Source of the DNA: Micrasema longulum
Taxonomy: Eukaryota; Arthropoda; Insecta; Trichoptera; Brachycentridae
Direction: 5' to 3'
NCBI GenBank assembly: GCA_022494885.1
Contig: JAGVSM010003613.1
Span: forward strand, 1-64,000
DNA length: 64,000 bases
Positions 50,701 to 60,539 of this stretch are shown one piece after another (position 1 is the first letter of the stretch; each line of letters starts with the position of its first letter). A program made the position numbers and the translations under genes. The notes below the pieces were generated by a model, which was given only the letters and a program-made list of their open reading frames with translations, searched no databases and was not told the DNA's origin.

Positions 50701-53559
50701 CCACGGGGATGGCAAGGCGCCCGCCCGTGACCCTCGAAGACAACTGACGCAGAAGAAGAGTTTTCGGGAAGACAGTTCTGTGAAGAGAGTTCGGCTAGCG
50801 GGTCTGCAGAAGAGAGAGAGTCCTCGGGAAGCGGGTCCGGAGGAGAGAGAGTCCTCGGGAAGCGGGTCCGGAGGAGAGAGAGAGTCCGGGAAGCGGGTGT
50901 CACAGTTTTTATCATATTTTAGACGTCCCCCCTTCCCGGATTGGTCTCGCCTCTCTGATTGGCGGGCGCACGCTTCGGTTGGGGCGGTCTTCCTTTCCCG
51001 CCAAATTCTTTCATTCCTGCCAAATGATGTTCTTAAAATCTAAATTATTCTAATAAACTTAAATATAAAATTAACCTAGTCTTTATAATTAACTTATATT
51101 AACAATTGGAATAATCGGCACGCGTGTACGAGAAGATGTATGAAGGTAGAGGAAGCGAAGTCTATATGCCGAGATAGAGTGACGTGGCGTTCCATCCTCT
51201 CTACCTACTTTTACGGGGAAACGGCGTGATGGTTGCCGTTATAATTTTCATAAAAATTGGAATATATAAATATGTTGTCATGGATTTTAAAATATAAATA
51301 TTATTTTTAACTTATTATTACTCGCGTTTTAAAAGTGTCCTGAGCTTCACAAATATTGACATGTGGCCGGTTCTTGGAGGTACCTTCTCGGTAAGAACAA
51401 TAGGCTCTCGATTGCCTGAGCGGCCGGATATTTATTACTCAGCTTCAACGACCCTTGCGAAAGGCGCAATTCGGGTCCTTTTTGCTGACTAATAAATCGA
51501 ACGGTATTTTTTTTAAAGAGAGACGCGTTTACAATAATTATTTTTATTAAAGAAATGATAGAATTGATGGATTTGGCACAGCGGTACTTTCGGTCTATAT
51601 CACACTTTTAGTGCTTTCATATACTGCCATAAAATATTTCATCCATCTCTCTTTCAGTTCTTCGTCATTCATTATCATTTGTCTTTTTTTAAATTTAATT
51701 ACTTTTATGCTTTTTTTAAAATAGTTATCTAAACAAATTAATTTTTTAATAATTTTTATATTATATTATATAATTTTTCAGGAGTTCTTTGTCTTTTTCA
51801 CCTTTTTCCAAAAAAGTTTCATGTTTTCATGAAAGTGGGCAGACATTTATATACCTCCTTCTTCATTCAGTCGTTTTTTGCATTCTTTCACCCCATTTGT
51901 AACCAATCTCTGGCACCAACAATAAAATTTTACTGTCATTCTAGATGATAAGCTAAAATTTTCTTTGCAATTTTGAATAACCATATATAGAAGTTTAGTT
52001 CAAAATAACATTATTATTCTTTCCAAAAAATACACATACATATTTTCTTGCCTCCATGCCTGTCATAAAGTTTGCCTTTTTGAATTCTTCATTCACAATG
52101 AACTCGGGGATGAAAATATTAACATTGTGAATTTTGATGGATACAGAAAACACAAGAAAGACTAAGACAGACATGGGATGATTACATTAAAAATGGAGCC
52201 GGCTTCATTTTTAATGCAGGATGCATGCATGTAGAGGAAAGTCTCTGTGTAAAGATATAATATTGTGGCATTCTGTTTTCCTTCGTACTTTATTCCGTCC
52301 GAGCATTTATAAAGCTTAGGGACGTACAATTTTACTTCTTGTTTGTAGAAAGGAATATTGTACTCAAGTTAATTTCCAACAAGTTGTAAATTTTACGATT
52401 TCATTATGCATGTTCTTCACACTCTTCCTCAGCTTCCACAATCCACCTATATTTAAATGATAAACCTTTTGGCTGGTCTCTTATTTATTCACCATAAAAA
52501 ATCAATCCACCCCAGCACTCCTTCATTTCGTGGATAATCTCAGTCCAGTCTTGCACGAATATGAATTAATTTAGGTATTTGGACTTTTTCTTTCTAAATT
52601 AAACATGGCATAATATGTTTTTCCTTGTGTACTTCTAGGAGTTGAATAAATACTTGGAAACATTCTCCTACCTGGTAGGATACACTAGAACTTTGGCAGA
52701 TGTTGTAATTTACCAAGCTGTTTATGATCTTGTTGTAAGTATTTTGTTTGTATTACTTTTAATAGCTGTTTATGTTTATGCCACCAGACAAAGAATCGAT
52801 TGGCATGTTGTGCAGTGGTTGACACGTTTGCCTACTACTTTTGAGGTCCTGGATTCGATTGCTGGCAGGGTGGAGGTGAAATATTGATTTTAATGGTTCT
52901 TTGAACTACAACATTTCATTGTTCCTGGACTGGCACCGGATTATCTTACCTCCATCAAACAGACAATCAAACTATGCTACGTTCAGTTTACCGATGCAGG
53001 GCCCTATACATCATAACACAAAAATAACGTTCGCCTCCTCCTATGTCAATCCCGTTTACTTGAAATATATTATATAGTATAGACAGGCTTAGGAAACAAC
53101 CTTATTAGCCAACCACAGTGTAAGGTTGGCAAAGAGGTTAGAATGTAAAACAAAAACAATAAATATTTATTTGCTTGCATACGCAGTGCAAGATCATTCT
53201 GGTTGGAATATCCACTTACTTTTTCTGAGCTCAATTGTGCCACTGTATTTTTCGGCCTATCTACACAATTGACCAGCTATATTTGCACAGGCAAGATAAT
53301 TTGTCACATGTCAGCCATCGCAGTATTATTATTAATTTTGTTGATAGTTCTGATCTTTTCGACTTTTGCATACCTTTCTCTTAACTAATTTAATCAATTC
53401 TGCTTTCAGAACGCACTTAATTTGAGTGAGAGGGGTCAGTTGTTAGACCTATGCCGCTGGTTCGATCACATACAACAGGATGCTACAGTTCGACAAGACA
53501 ACCCTTTAATTAATTTCTCCGCCACATATCTCTCAAGTAGATTAGCCTGTGGTTACTGA
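47649..53559 (+). CDS. AIMP3: AIMP3 / EEF1E1 (p18), 4 exons
   Basis: Non-catalytic scaffold of the multi-aminoacyl-tRNA-synthetase complex with a glutathione-S-transferase-like fold; in animals it binds methionyl-tRNA synthetase and has been linked to DNA-damage signalling. Exons 47649-47726, 48915-49103, 52639-52734 and 53410-53559 splice in phase 0 throughout into 170 aa (human p18: 174). Visible similarity: the C-terminal helical domain, with LNKYLETFSYLVGYTRTLAD aligned to human LNSYLEDKVYLTGYNFTLAD, then LCRWFDHIQQD aligned to VSRWFCHIQHY. The N-terminal half is more diverged. The ATG has AAC in front of it. An AATAAA at 53681-53686 ends the gene. Introns are 1.2, 3.5 and 0.7 kb and hold SINEs and a nested LINE. 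Confidence 0.93.
48505..48775 (+). repeat. tRNA-derived SINE S1, AIMP3 intron 1
   Basis: Full copy: GTATAGTGGTCAGCGCG (A box), GGGTTCGATTCCTG (B box), body, CATTAGGTGCTGAAAGG and ATGATGAT tail. Best-preserved head of the family in this window. Confidence 0.8.
48915..49103 (+). CDS. AIMP3: AIMP3 exon 2
   Basis: Encodes residues 27-89 (VLRLRSGNEEYCGVATVLLV, later FVYQWFEFASLYSHQ). Acceptor CTCAG, donor GTGAGT. GC-rich relative to its flanks. Confidence 0.93.
49115..50037 (-). mobile_element. LINE family B RT fragment in AIMP3 intron 2, proximal part
   Basis: Minus-strand RT: TWLHRLFNLCLEERHMPLDR, MPLYKGKGSWAECRNYRAIS, MLTEKFLAKIKK, then in another frame YDEVDRMKFWGMLEKYG, SLYEESSACARVNGG, VKQVCVMTPWLFNIYMDN. 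The palm YADD is lost (CLLTMQFF where CLLYADD is expected). At 50037 it is cut by the insertion at 50038-51602 and resumes at about 51603. Confidence 0.75.
50810..50898 (+). repeat. 31-bp tandem repeat, about 2.8 copies
   Basis: Units containing GAGAGTCCTCGGGAAGCGGG recur with a 31-bp period (TCCTCGGG at 50821 and 50852) and a slightly altered third copy ending at 50898. Confidence 0.8.
51115..51330 (+). mobile_element. LINE family B 3' end nested in the GC-rich insertion
   Basis: The plus strand reads ACTRRCMKVEEAKSICRDRV and WRSILSTYFYGETA then stop, the same C-terminus as the copy at 10776-11444 on the other strand. It was inserted in the opposite orientation to the interrupted host LINE. 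The 3' boundary in AT-rich sequence is approximate. Confidence 0.65.
51603..51710 (-). mobile_element. LINE family B fragment, distal part of the interrupted copy
   Basis: The minus strand reads QMIMNDEELKERWMKYF, then MAVYESTKSV, the linker upstream of the RT. It continues across the gap into SVPEQHLSGKKEDSDD at about 50030, so both belong to one LINE copy split by the GC-rich insertion. Confidence 0.6.
51711..52638. other. AIMP3 intron 2, distal part
   Basis: AT-rich; 51850-52300 may contain diverged LINE remnants (TTACATTAAAAATGGAGCC, GTAGAGGAAAGTCTCTGTGT) but no readable protein. Confidence 0.4.
52639..52734 (+). CDS. AIMP3: AIMP3 exon 3
   Basis: Encodes residues 90-121, the most family-typical part (LNKYLETFSYLVGYTRTLAD). 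Acceptor TCTAG, donor GTAAGT. Confidence 0.95.
52790..53015 (+). repeat. Diverged SINE S1, AIMP3 intron 3
   Basis: GTGCAGTGGTTGACACG and GGATTCGATTGC as degenerate A and B boxes, then GTTCCTGGACTGGCACC and ACCGATGCAGGGCCC. The oldest-looking copy. Confidence 0.6.
53410..53559 (+). CDS. AIMP3: AIMP3 exon 4 with stop codon
   Basis: Encodes residues 122-170, including LLDLCRWFDHIQQD, the last helix of the GST-C-like domain. Acceptor TTTCAG; TGA at 53557-53559. Confidence 0.95.
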   Translation, partial: NALNLSERGQLLDLCRWFDHIQQDATVRQDNPLINFSATYLSSRLACGY

Positions 53560-53680
53560 CTGACTTATCTCTCCCTATCAGCTAAATGCATATTAAAACA
53601 ATTCTCTAATGATATAGGCAATATTAATGTTTGCTTTCCAAATGTTGTTTGACATAAATTATATTTATTTGATTTGAATC

Positions 53681-53686
53681 AATAAA
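53681..53686 (+). terminator. Poly(A) signal of AIMP3
   Basis: AATAAA about 120 bp after the AIMP3 stop codon, the first on this strand. Confidence 0.55.
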
Positions 53687-53751
53687 ATCAGCAAACTTAT
53701 TTTTATTTATTTACTTTTGACATTATCAAGCAATTGTTAATATACTAAGTA

Positions 53752-53885
53752 GTCATGCGGTCCCGTTATAGTATCGAGGACTCACGGATCAGAAATCTGA
53801 GGTGACTCGATTCCCATACTCAATCATAGTTATTTCTGACTAATTGAAAATGGCCCCAAAACTGAAATAAAGATAATACCACCCT
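53752..53885 (+). repeat. SINE S2 copy downstream of AIMP3
   Basis: GCGGTCCCGTTATAGTATCG, GACTCACGGATCAGAAATCT, TGACTCGATTCCC and GAAAATGGCCCCAAAACTGA. Confidence 0.6.
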
Positions 53886-54063
53886 GTAAAATAAAAACAG
53901 CTCAATATTTCAAAATGTTTATTTCTATGATATTAATTTTTAATGATACACCACAAACTACGATAAAGTAAATATTTCTAAATAAAGTAAATTAATCTAA
54001 TACAAAGTAAATTTGTAATGAAGTGTTACGAAGTGAATGCTGATTCAATTAATAATAAATATT

Positions 54064-54190
54064 TCAATTTAGGTGCCATTTTCCATCAGTCGTAAATAAC
54101 AGTCTTATAAAACGGTAAGTTGTGATAGTGTGGGTTTCAAACCGTAGGCCAGTATCTGGGACACAATCCAGAACCGCACAATCCGTATTA
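54064..54190 (-). repeat. SINE S2 copy
   Basis: Complement of the S2 order: GTGCCATTTTCCATCAGTCG, AAATAACAGTC, GTGGGTTTCAAACC and GGGACACAATCCAGAACCGC. Confidence 0.55.
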
Positions 54191-54421
54191 TTTTATTTTA
54201 AATGTGGCCAAATCTTTGTAAACAAGAACTGGATATAAATCATTTACAGAGACGGAGAACGTTGATGATGCAGATAGATATATGAAGCCATGTTGCGATG
54301 GCTGTGAATCTAGTTTCCTGGAAATCTATCATCCACTGTTCTCTGTAGTTCAGACATGGCAACAAGTGATTTTTCTTTTACTTGATGTAAAGAAAGACTT
54401 TTTTATACAATGATTTGACAG

Positions 54422-54605
54422 GCGCCGTGGAGCAGTTGCTTAGACGGCCAACTATGAAACTGGCGTCGCGGGTTCGATTCCCGCCAGTTGCAAGAAGGAA
54501 ATCCAAGAAACATTTTTCTCTCAATTGGTCTGGGTGTTGTGGTGTATTTTTCATTACCTCCTTCCATATTCCCTCTATCCCACCTGCTGACAAGCCTTAA
54601 AATAA
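54422..54605 (+). repeat. tRNA-derived SINE S3
   Basis: GCGCCGTGGAGCAGTTGCTT (A box) and GCGGGTTCGATTCCCGCCAG (B box with a perfect T-arm stem), followed by an unrelated body to about 54600. The acceptor-stem halves do not pair, so it is not a functional tRNA. Confidence 0.55.
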
Positions 54606-55231
54606 AGGCTTATAAATTAATATTTTTATAGCTTTAGGATTTAAATAAATGAATTATTAGATTCAAATAGTATTATTAAAAATATAAATATTAAGGGTAT
54701 TTAAGAAACTGTTTTTTTAATTTTTTTTTTATACTGCGAATATATTAAACGCTCCTCGTAAGAATTATAAAGGTACACAAAAAAAGACTCCAATTAATCA
54801 ATATCGCCGTGTTCTCTGATTTATTTTGAGAGATATAAAGAAACAATTCAAAATAGGTAACTCGGCATCTTTTTCTTTTCTTTCTCACTCATGTGTAGGA
54901 GATTCTAAGGTTTTATCATTTAATATAGATTTTCTCTTCCTCAGTTCCAGTCCCATGCATCTGTCCAAAGCATTTGAGTATGAACATCCATTGTCTTCGG
55001 ATTCTGAAGTGTAAAGAATATATATATATATGTATATTCCGAGTGGAAACATAAGGCGTTAGAAGATATAAGCATGAGGAAATACCCGAGGCTAGCTCCC
55101 GGAAGCACCGCTTGAGTCGGTCTTCCAACACGGCCCTACTCTGCTGAGATGTGACACTCTCTCGCACCAACTTGCTGAACATTCCTTCTCCCGGAATACC
55201 TCTGTCATCCACCTAGAATTTTTTATGTGTC

Positions 55232-55608
55232 AATGAGGTAAAAACTAGAGCATTTAATTGCACGGTGAAGTTTTTCAAAAATTTATAAAAAAAAAAAAAA
55301 TAATTAGAAATGTCACAGGTTCTTGTTAACAATAACCAATCGATTATATCGTTGTTATGTGTTGTAATAGATTTCAGTTTTCCGGATAGCCATTTTTATC
55401 AACATTTGGTGTATTTTAACAGCTACTTTTAAATGTCAGCACAATTCACCGATTATAACTCGTGACGTCGGGGGTGGGTAATTTCAAAATTACAAAACTT
55501 TAAAAAAATCATAGCGATGAAATGAGATACATAAAAATATCTAAATGAAAATGTTTGACTTAGTTTGATGGTCAAAAAAATATAAAACAACCACTGAACT
55601 TCCTCATT
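55232..55608. mobile_element. MITE family M1, copy 2
   Basis: Same family as 24922-25315: left AATGAGGTAAAAACTAGAGC, right CACTGAACTTCCTCATT. The interior contains a poly-A run and GTGACGTCGGGGG. The left inverted end is more diverged. Confidence 0.6.
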
Positions 55609-55699
55609 CTACTCATTTTTATTTTTATTTTCATTTCTTTCCTTACTCTTTTATCAGGAAAGAACTTAATTACCACACAATTATTGTTAAAATAAATTA

Positions 55700-55855
55700 T
55701 GTACCCAAATATTTCAGTTTCGGTGGCCGTTTTCGTCATCGAGGTGTAAGAAACTCACTTTTTGGAAATGCGAATCAAGTTGTGGGTTAAAGAGCAGGGT
55801 TAGTATCTCGGACCTCTGAGCCGTCAATCCGTGACACTAGCCAAGGGCTATATAA
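55700..55855 (-). repeat. SINE S2 copy
   Basis: ACCCAAATATTTCAGTTTCG, GGAAATGCGAATCAAGTTGT, CTCGGACCTCTGAGCCGTCA: the complement of S2, ending at GACACTAGCC. Confidence 0.6.
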
Positions 55856-56680
55856 AATAAACAGTTACATAAAAGGAATACGTATTCACTCTCTGAATGT
55901 TCATTTAACTCTTCAAGGATGAGGATTTTTTTCTTTTATGAACTATTTTTTTTTTTACCATTCTTTTGGTCTTTTATAAGCTTTGGTCAAAAAATCTCGG
56001 GAGTCTAAGAAAAATAAATTTAATAAAATTGTGAAGGGTTTCTGAAAGAAAAGCAATGTGACTGTATGGTCACACTCGCCGTCACAAAAGACCTTCACAG
56101 GTTGCAGTGTCGTCAGGAGCTTGCTGACCCCCCCCCCCCCACTAAGAATAATAGTCACACTCGTCTTTGTAAATATTTTCCTCTTCTAAATTTTATTTTA
56201 AGCGGTTTCTTTTTAAAATCAATGAATAATTAAGATATGTATGTTTTGAACTTTTTCGGACCCAAAATTAACTAAAGATATAAAGAAAACACATGTTTCC
56301 GCAAATGATAAAAATTTTATCCACAGTGCTGCCTCCTGCCTAAAATCAGTTTTGTCAGATAAATGTAACATATATCTATTCCATACACTAATTAACACCT
56401 TTACCTAGGGACTATGCAAATAGGTAGAGTAAATAAATTGTGTTTTGTAATTCACCAAGTATGTTTATCGATTTCTTTTGACCCATTTCTGTCGATTTAA
56501 AAAATTGGCACATGAAGCAAGTGGAGGACTACCCACTTCGCAAGTTTCTTCATTTTGTCAACTTTATGTAATCGATTTAATATTGTTTTGTTATTTACGT
56601 AAAAAGCTGCTTGTATTAAAATTAATATGAATTTTCAGCATTTGGAATTCCTAAGCAAACAAAAGTTATTCACTTTCAAA
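55856..56680. other. Intergenic, nothing recognised
   Basis: AT-rich, with a C10 run near 56130. No coding. Confidence 0.5.
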
Positions 56681-56682
56681 TT

Positions 56683-56920
56683 CAACATATTACAACAGAG
56701 ATGAAGAACATTTAAGAGAAGGTAATATAGAAGTCACAAACATCAACAGATGAAAGAATTGAAGGAATATAGATGTTCAAATATAGGCAGAATGTTGAAT
56801 GTTACACAGTGTGTAAAGTGGCCACTTAAACCAGCCATTGAAAGGTCATAAGCCCTGTAGATACCTGGACTTCTATATTACCTTCTCTTAAATGTTCTTC
56901 ATCTCTGTTGTAATATGTTG
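56683..56920. repeat. Fold-back repeat family F, copy 5, 53-bp perfect inverted ends
   Basis: 56683-56735 and 56868-56920 are exact inverted complements over 53 bases (for example AACAGAGATGAAGAACATTT against its complement). Outside, a 14-bp direct repeat TTCACTTTCAAATT occurs at about 56669 and 56989 and could be a duplication or chance. Confidence 0.75.
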
Positions 56921-57692
56921 ATATAGACAGCTCCCCAGGGAGTTGAATCCAGTCCTTGTCTACAAAAATTTGGACAAACTCAAAATATTGTTCACTTTCA
57001 AATTGGCCAGTTTGTGTTAACAGTGATGCCATAGATGTCTAATAAATAAAAATAAATTCTTATTCTCAGTCTGGGAGAATAAATGCACTAATCTTAATTT
57101 ACAAAATTCATTTATATATGGCTTTATAAAAATGAAATAATTAATTATCCATTTAGTATTTTTTAAGTGCTAACATAGTGACTTGCCATGATAACTTATT
57201 TTTATGTATAAATCACTCAATTTAGTGCCTTCAAAAATTGTGAAATATACATATAGTTTTTTTGTTGAAGCGCAGCTTGCAGTGTTTTAAAAAATAAACA
57301 ATCATTTCATAGTAAACTAACAACAAAATTAACTGTTTTATAACATACGCACGTTTCCACTTCCCACTATTTTGTATCCCAACCCAACACAGGGCCCTTG
57401 GCCTCATATCTTTATATAAATCAAAAAATAACAATTAAAAATGGTTGAATTATGATAGCTAGGTTTGTAGGTTGGTATTATGATTAACTACCCATAATAC
57501 ACCCATAGAATAATATACCTAGATAAGAATAAGTTATATTAAAACACTGATTAAATCTTCTCTAATACATTGTTTAAAAAAAAATTAGAAATCTAAAAGT
57601 GTTTTAAAATACTATAATTTACTTGCAATAAAGAAATAACCAAGAAAGATATTTCGAAAACATAAGGTGCCTTTTTAGTTAGTTGTTAATTA

Positions 57693-57914
57693 CAGTAAAA
57701 CTTCAATTATCCGCATTTATGATGAAGAAACTCTTTTCCGAGGAGTAAAGCAGATGTTATTTGATGCGATTCCAATTTGCTGTATTGTATCAAAAGCAAT
57801 AAAAAAGTGTTCACGAGTGTATTTGTAACATCTGCTTTATTTATTATTTCCTCATAACTATCCGGATATTTGGCAATTCGGACGACTGGAGTTCGGACAG
57901 ACGGAGTTCTACTG
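57693..57914. mobile_element. Pogo/Tigger-like MITE
   Basis: 222 bp flanked by TA dinucleotides, with inverted ends CAGTAAAACTTCAATTATCC (left) and the complement CAGTAGAACTCCGTC (right). The interior is AT-rich without coding potential. Confidence 0.75.
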
Positions 57915-58339
57915 TAGTAAGTTAGTTGTGCTGCATTTTTCACTAAAATAATTTTAAATTATTATTATTATTTATGTTATAAAATAAACAGGTATTCAAA
58001 TAATAACTTACGACCTGGAGATTGGTGAATACACATTGGCTCAGACACTGCAATCAAAATTCAAAAGTACATAAATTATTTCATCATTGAATTATTTTTC
58101 TCTGGTTGATTTATCTAACTCTTGTGAATTTATGAAAACTATCAGAATTAAAGTAGAAATACAGTTCCACCAAGGAATGTCAGTCGAAAAACTCAATCTG
58201 CTATTTATTTGGCTTTATAAAAAAAATGTTTGCATGAATTTTTACAGTAAAATTACTAAAAAAACAAAACAATTGTTCTTAAGATGACATGCGTCCGTGT
58301 AAGATGACTTAAAAGTATGTATCTTCGTTCTAATAATTT

Positions 58340-58475
58340 GACCAAATATTTCAGTTTTAGGAACATTTCCCTTTAGTCGTAAATAACCGCGTTAAAAAAT
58401 GGGAAACATGTTGCGGTAGAGCGGGGTTTGAGCCTCGGACCAGTCACGGTATCGTTACCCGTCTTAATGCGTGGT
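58340..58475 (-). repeat. SINE S2 copy
   Basis: ACCAAATATTTCAGTTTTAG, TAGTCGTAAATAACCGCG, GGGGTTTGAGCCTCGGACCA: complement of S2 with a degenerate promoter. Confidence 0.55.
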
Positions 58476-58749
58476 GGATCATTCATTATCTCGGGTCATA
58501 TCTTTACCAGAAGTTTGGAAAAAACAAACTGAGGCAAAAAATAAACTTTTAACAGCCAGAAACACGAACCTTCTTACTGTACGGGCACGAATAATCAGAG
58601 TGGGCTAGTGTTTTGGCAGGTTGGTAAGTGTCGTTGAGATCACATATGATGCTTTTGAGACTCGCACCCCAAAGCCAGCGTATTTTAAATAAAGTGCGAT
58701 GTATAATTTCGTCAATACTTTCCCTACTAACATAGACGCAATAATAGAA

Positions 58750-59775
58750 AGTAGGGGAGCGCGGGGTAATAAGAGCGGGCGGGTAATCGGAGCAATGGCG
58801 ATTGTACGGAACCTATGCACATTCGGGTGCCCTTAAGTACTCGACTGTTTCTGTCAATCATTGAGAAAGTTCGCCTCATGCGCATGAGCCGTTAGCGCCC
58901 TGGGTTGAGTCACGAGAAACGGTTGTGAGTTTTTCAGTCCACGTTTATAAAAAAACTGTCAATTGTCAGCGTCCAGGTAAGGGTGAAGATCATGTATATG
59001 CTTATTATATACCTAGATTTGTCTTCTTTCAAGTGCCATTCGTCAAATTGTGATTGAAAGTCGAATAAGATATTTGTGTTAATTCTTTTAAAGGGTAGTC
59101 AGCGGGTAATGGGAGCTGTGATACTGATGCAGCAGAAGTTGCGGAAAGTGGGCCCATAAAAAATGTTCTGGCGGCGATATTTCAGATTCTTAGATTTGTG
59201 CTTTTTGTTTGGATCCGTAAAGGGTCTAGTTTTGTTTTCCTTTAACAATTCCTTTAATAATATAATAATTTTCCATTCATAATAATTTGTTTAATAATAG
59301 CGATTTTTAACCTTTATTTATTTGTTTTGTTTAAATAGTTTGAATATTAAAATGTTTAAATTTTTATATTTTCAACATGTTTATATATATTTTTCCTTTA
59401 ATATTTTTTGTATGTTTTTTTATACTTTTGTAATTGGATATAATAATAATAATAAATTTTGACAATTTTTATAGCGCCGTTTTCGTGAATAATCACTTCA
59501 AGGGCCCTGTACATTATACTTAATTCTATCAGCTTACTCTTAATTACTATTCACTTACACACTAATTTTATGTATCGGATATCATGTCCGTTATTAATTA
59601 TTAAATAAATAGTTGATTTTTCATTTGTGTTGCAAATAGTTTTTGGATTAACAACTAAGATTTGCTTTTTAAATATGTTTAGCTTTATTTTTGGGAGAAT
59701 TAAAAATTATGGCTCCCATTTCCCATATGAGCGTTAAATAGGCTCTCATTACCCGCATGTATGGGAGCGATTGAC
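58750..59775. repeat. Possible DNA transposon with GGGTAAT subterminal repeats
   Basis: GGGTAATAAGAGCGGGCGGG and GGGTAATCGGAGC at 58764-58800, AGCGGGTAATGGGAGC near 59100, and the inverse GGCTCCCATTTCCC, GCTCTCATTACCCGC at 59709-59760. The arrangement resembles the subterminal repeats of pogo/Tc1-like elements. It holds the CR1-like terminus at 59440. No coding seen. Confidence 0.35.
59440..59525 (-). mobile_element. CR1/L2-like LINE 3' terminus, third copy
   Basis: The minus strand shows GGGCCCTTGAAG, ACGGCGCTATAAAAAT and a TTA/ATT tail, matching the ends of the copies at 18.9 kb and 35.6 kb. Only the terminus remains. Confidence 0.6.
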
Positions 59776-59954
59776 TTTTTTTTATTAAATCTTTATTGTA
59801 CCTTAATGCATGGCTGTAGTTGATTTAAACTGTGATGAAAAGATAGTCAAATAAACAAGGCTTAAGTTGCTAATAAAAAATGACAACAAACTAAACAAAT
59901 GTGGTTTTTATCAACATTTCCCAGAGCACATATAAACATCGTTAGTTCACTAAC

Positions 59955-60538
59955 CTCATTTTCGTTGACGATTTTAGTAAGCCGGTTGTACCTCCTTTTC
60001 CTAGAGGACCTTATCGCTCTCGTCACTCGGGCGCCGTAGGACTCCACGGTGCTGTTGAGATCTCTCACGCTGCGGTCCTCCCTCGCCGTCAGCAGCGGGC
60101 GGACCCCGGCCACCGCCCGCAGGGAGCTGTTCCTCCCGGCGTGCTCGTACACTCCTTCCCCATCAGGCCGGGGCTCGCCCCGGGAGCGGCCCCCGCGCGG
60201 AGACTCCCACTCCTCGCTCGAGCTGTCGTCCGCTCCTCGGAGCCGCGAGAACCGACTTACGTTCTCTCGCGTCGTCCTCCCTCGCGAGTCCTCGGAATGG
60301 TCTTCCCCGTATTTAGTGGAGATCGCCCGTTCCCTTTCGAATTTGTCATTCACTTTCTCCCGCGACTCTTTCATTTCCCCGCAATCCTTCATGGCTCTCT
60401 CTATTTCGTTTTTCATGACGTGTATGTTTCCATCAGACTCCGCTACGGTAGAATATAGTCGCTCGTTAAAGAGCAAAATTACCATAGTCACGACTCTCGT
60501 ATACGGCATCGCTTCGAGCGAGGAATGAGAGATTAATT
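59955..60538 (-). CDS. Candidate coding exon, unknown protein
   Basis: A GC-rich open frame on the minus strand with an acceptor-like TTACAG just before 60538 and a donor-like GAG/GTTAGT at 59955. The predicted peptide begins near MPYTRVVTMVILLFNERLY, continues with a charged Glu/Lys/Arg-rich stretch with coiled-coil character, then a Ser/Arg/Gly-rich low-complexity part (SSSEEWESPRGGRSRG) and a basic end (RAIRSSRKRRYNRL). I do not recognise it. Codon-scale GC is like that of the three real genes and unlike the flanks, so an exon of an unseen gene is plausible; a chance ORF in a GC-rich repeat is the alternative. Confidence 0.3.
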
Positions 60539-60539
60539 C

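Larger units (their letters stand above)
50038..51602 (-). mobile_element. GC-rich insertion, possible LTR, in a LINE in AIMP3 intron 2
   Basis: A 1.57-kb block splits a family B LINE. It is flanked by the 4-bp repeat CACT (50034-50037 and 51603-51606) and has TG...CA ends, as LTR elements do. The core (50330-51000) is very GC-rich with many CGGCGTGG-like words and a 31-bp tandem repeat. A minus-strand sequence CTGGCGCCCGAC near 50110-50120 resembles a lysine-tRNA primer-binding site, but no second LTR is visible. A minus-strand frame at 50433-50915 is Pro/Ser/Thr-rich and probably not coding. Solo LTR is the best guess. Confidence 0.4.

Noticed and set aside
50433..50915. 160-codon minus ORF in the GC-rich block
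   Set aside because: Pro/Ser/Thr/His low complexity produced by tandem repeats and high GC; lies within a probable LTR.
48915..53559. AIMP3 exons read as a glutathione S-transferase
   Set aside because: The C-terminal domain is GST-C-like, but length, exon order and the LNKYLE/LTLAD and RWF.HIQ blocks match p18/EEF1E1; no GST N-terminal catalytic motif.
54422..54495. Possible tRNA gene with perfect T-arm
   Set aside because: The 5' and 3' acceptor halves do not pair and the sequence runs on into a SINE body.
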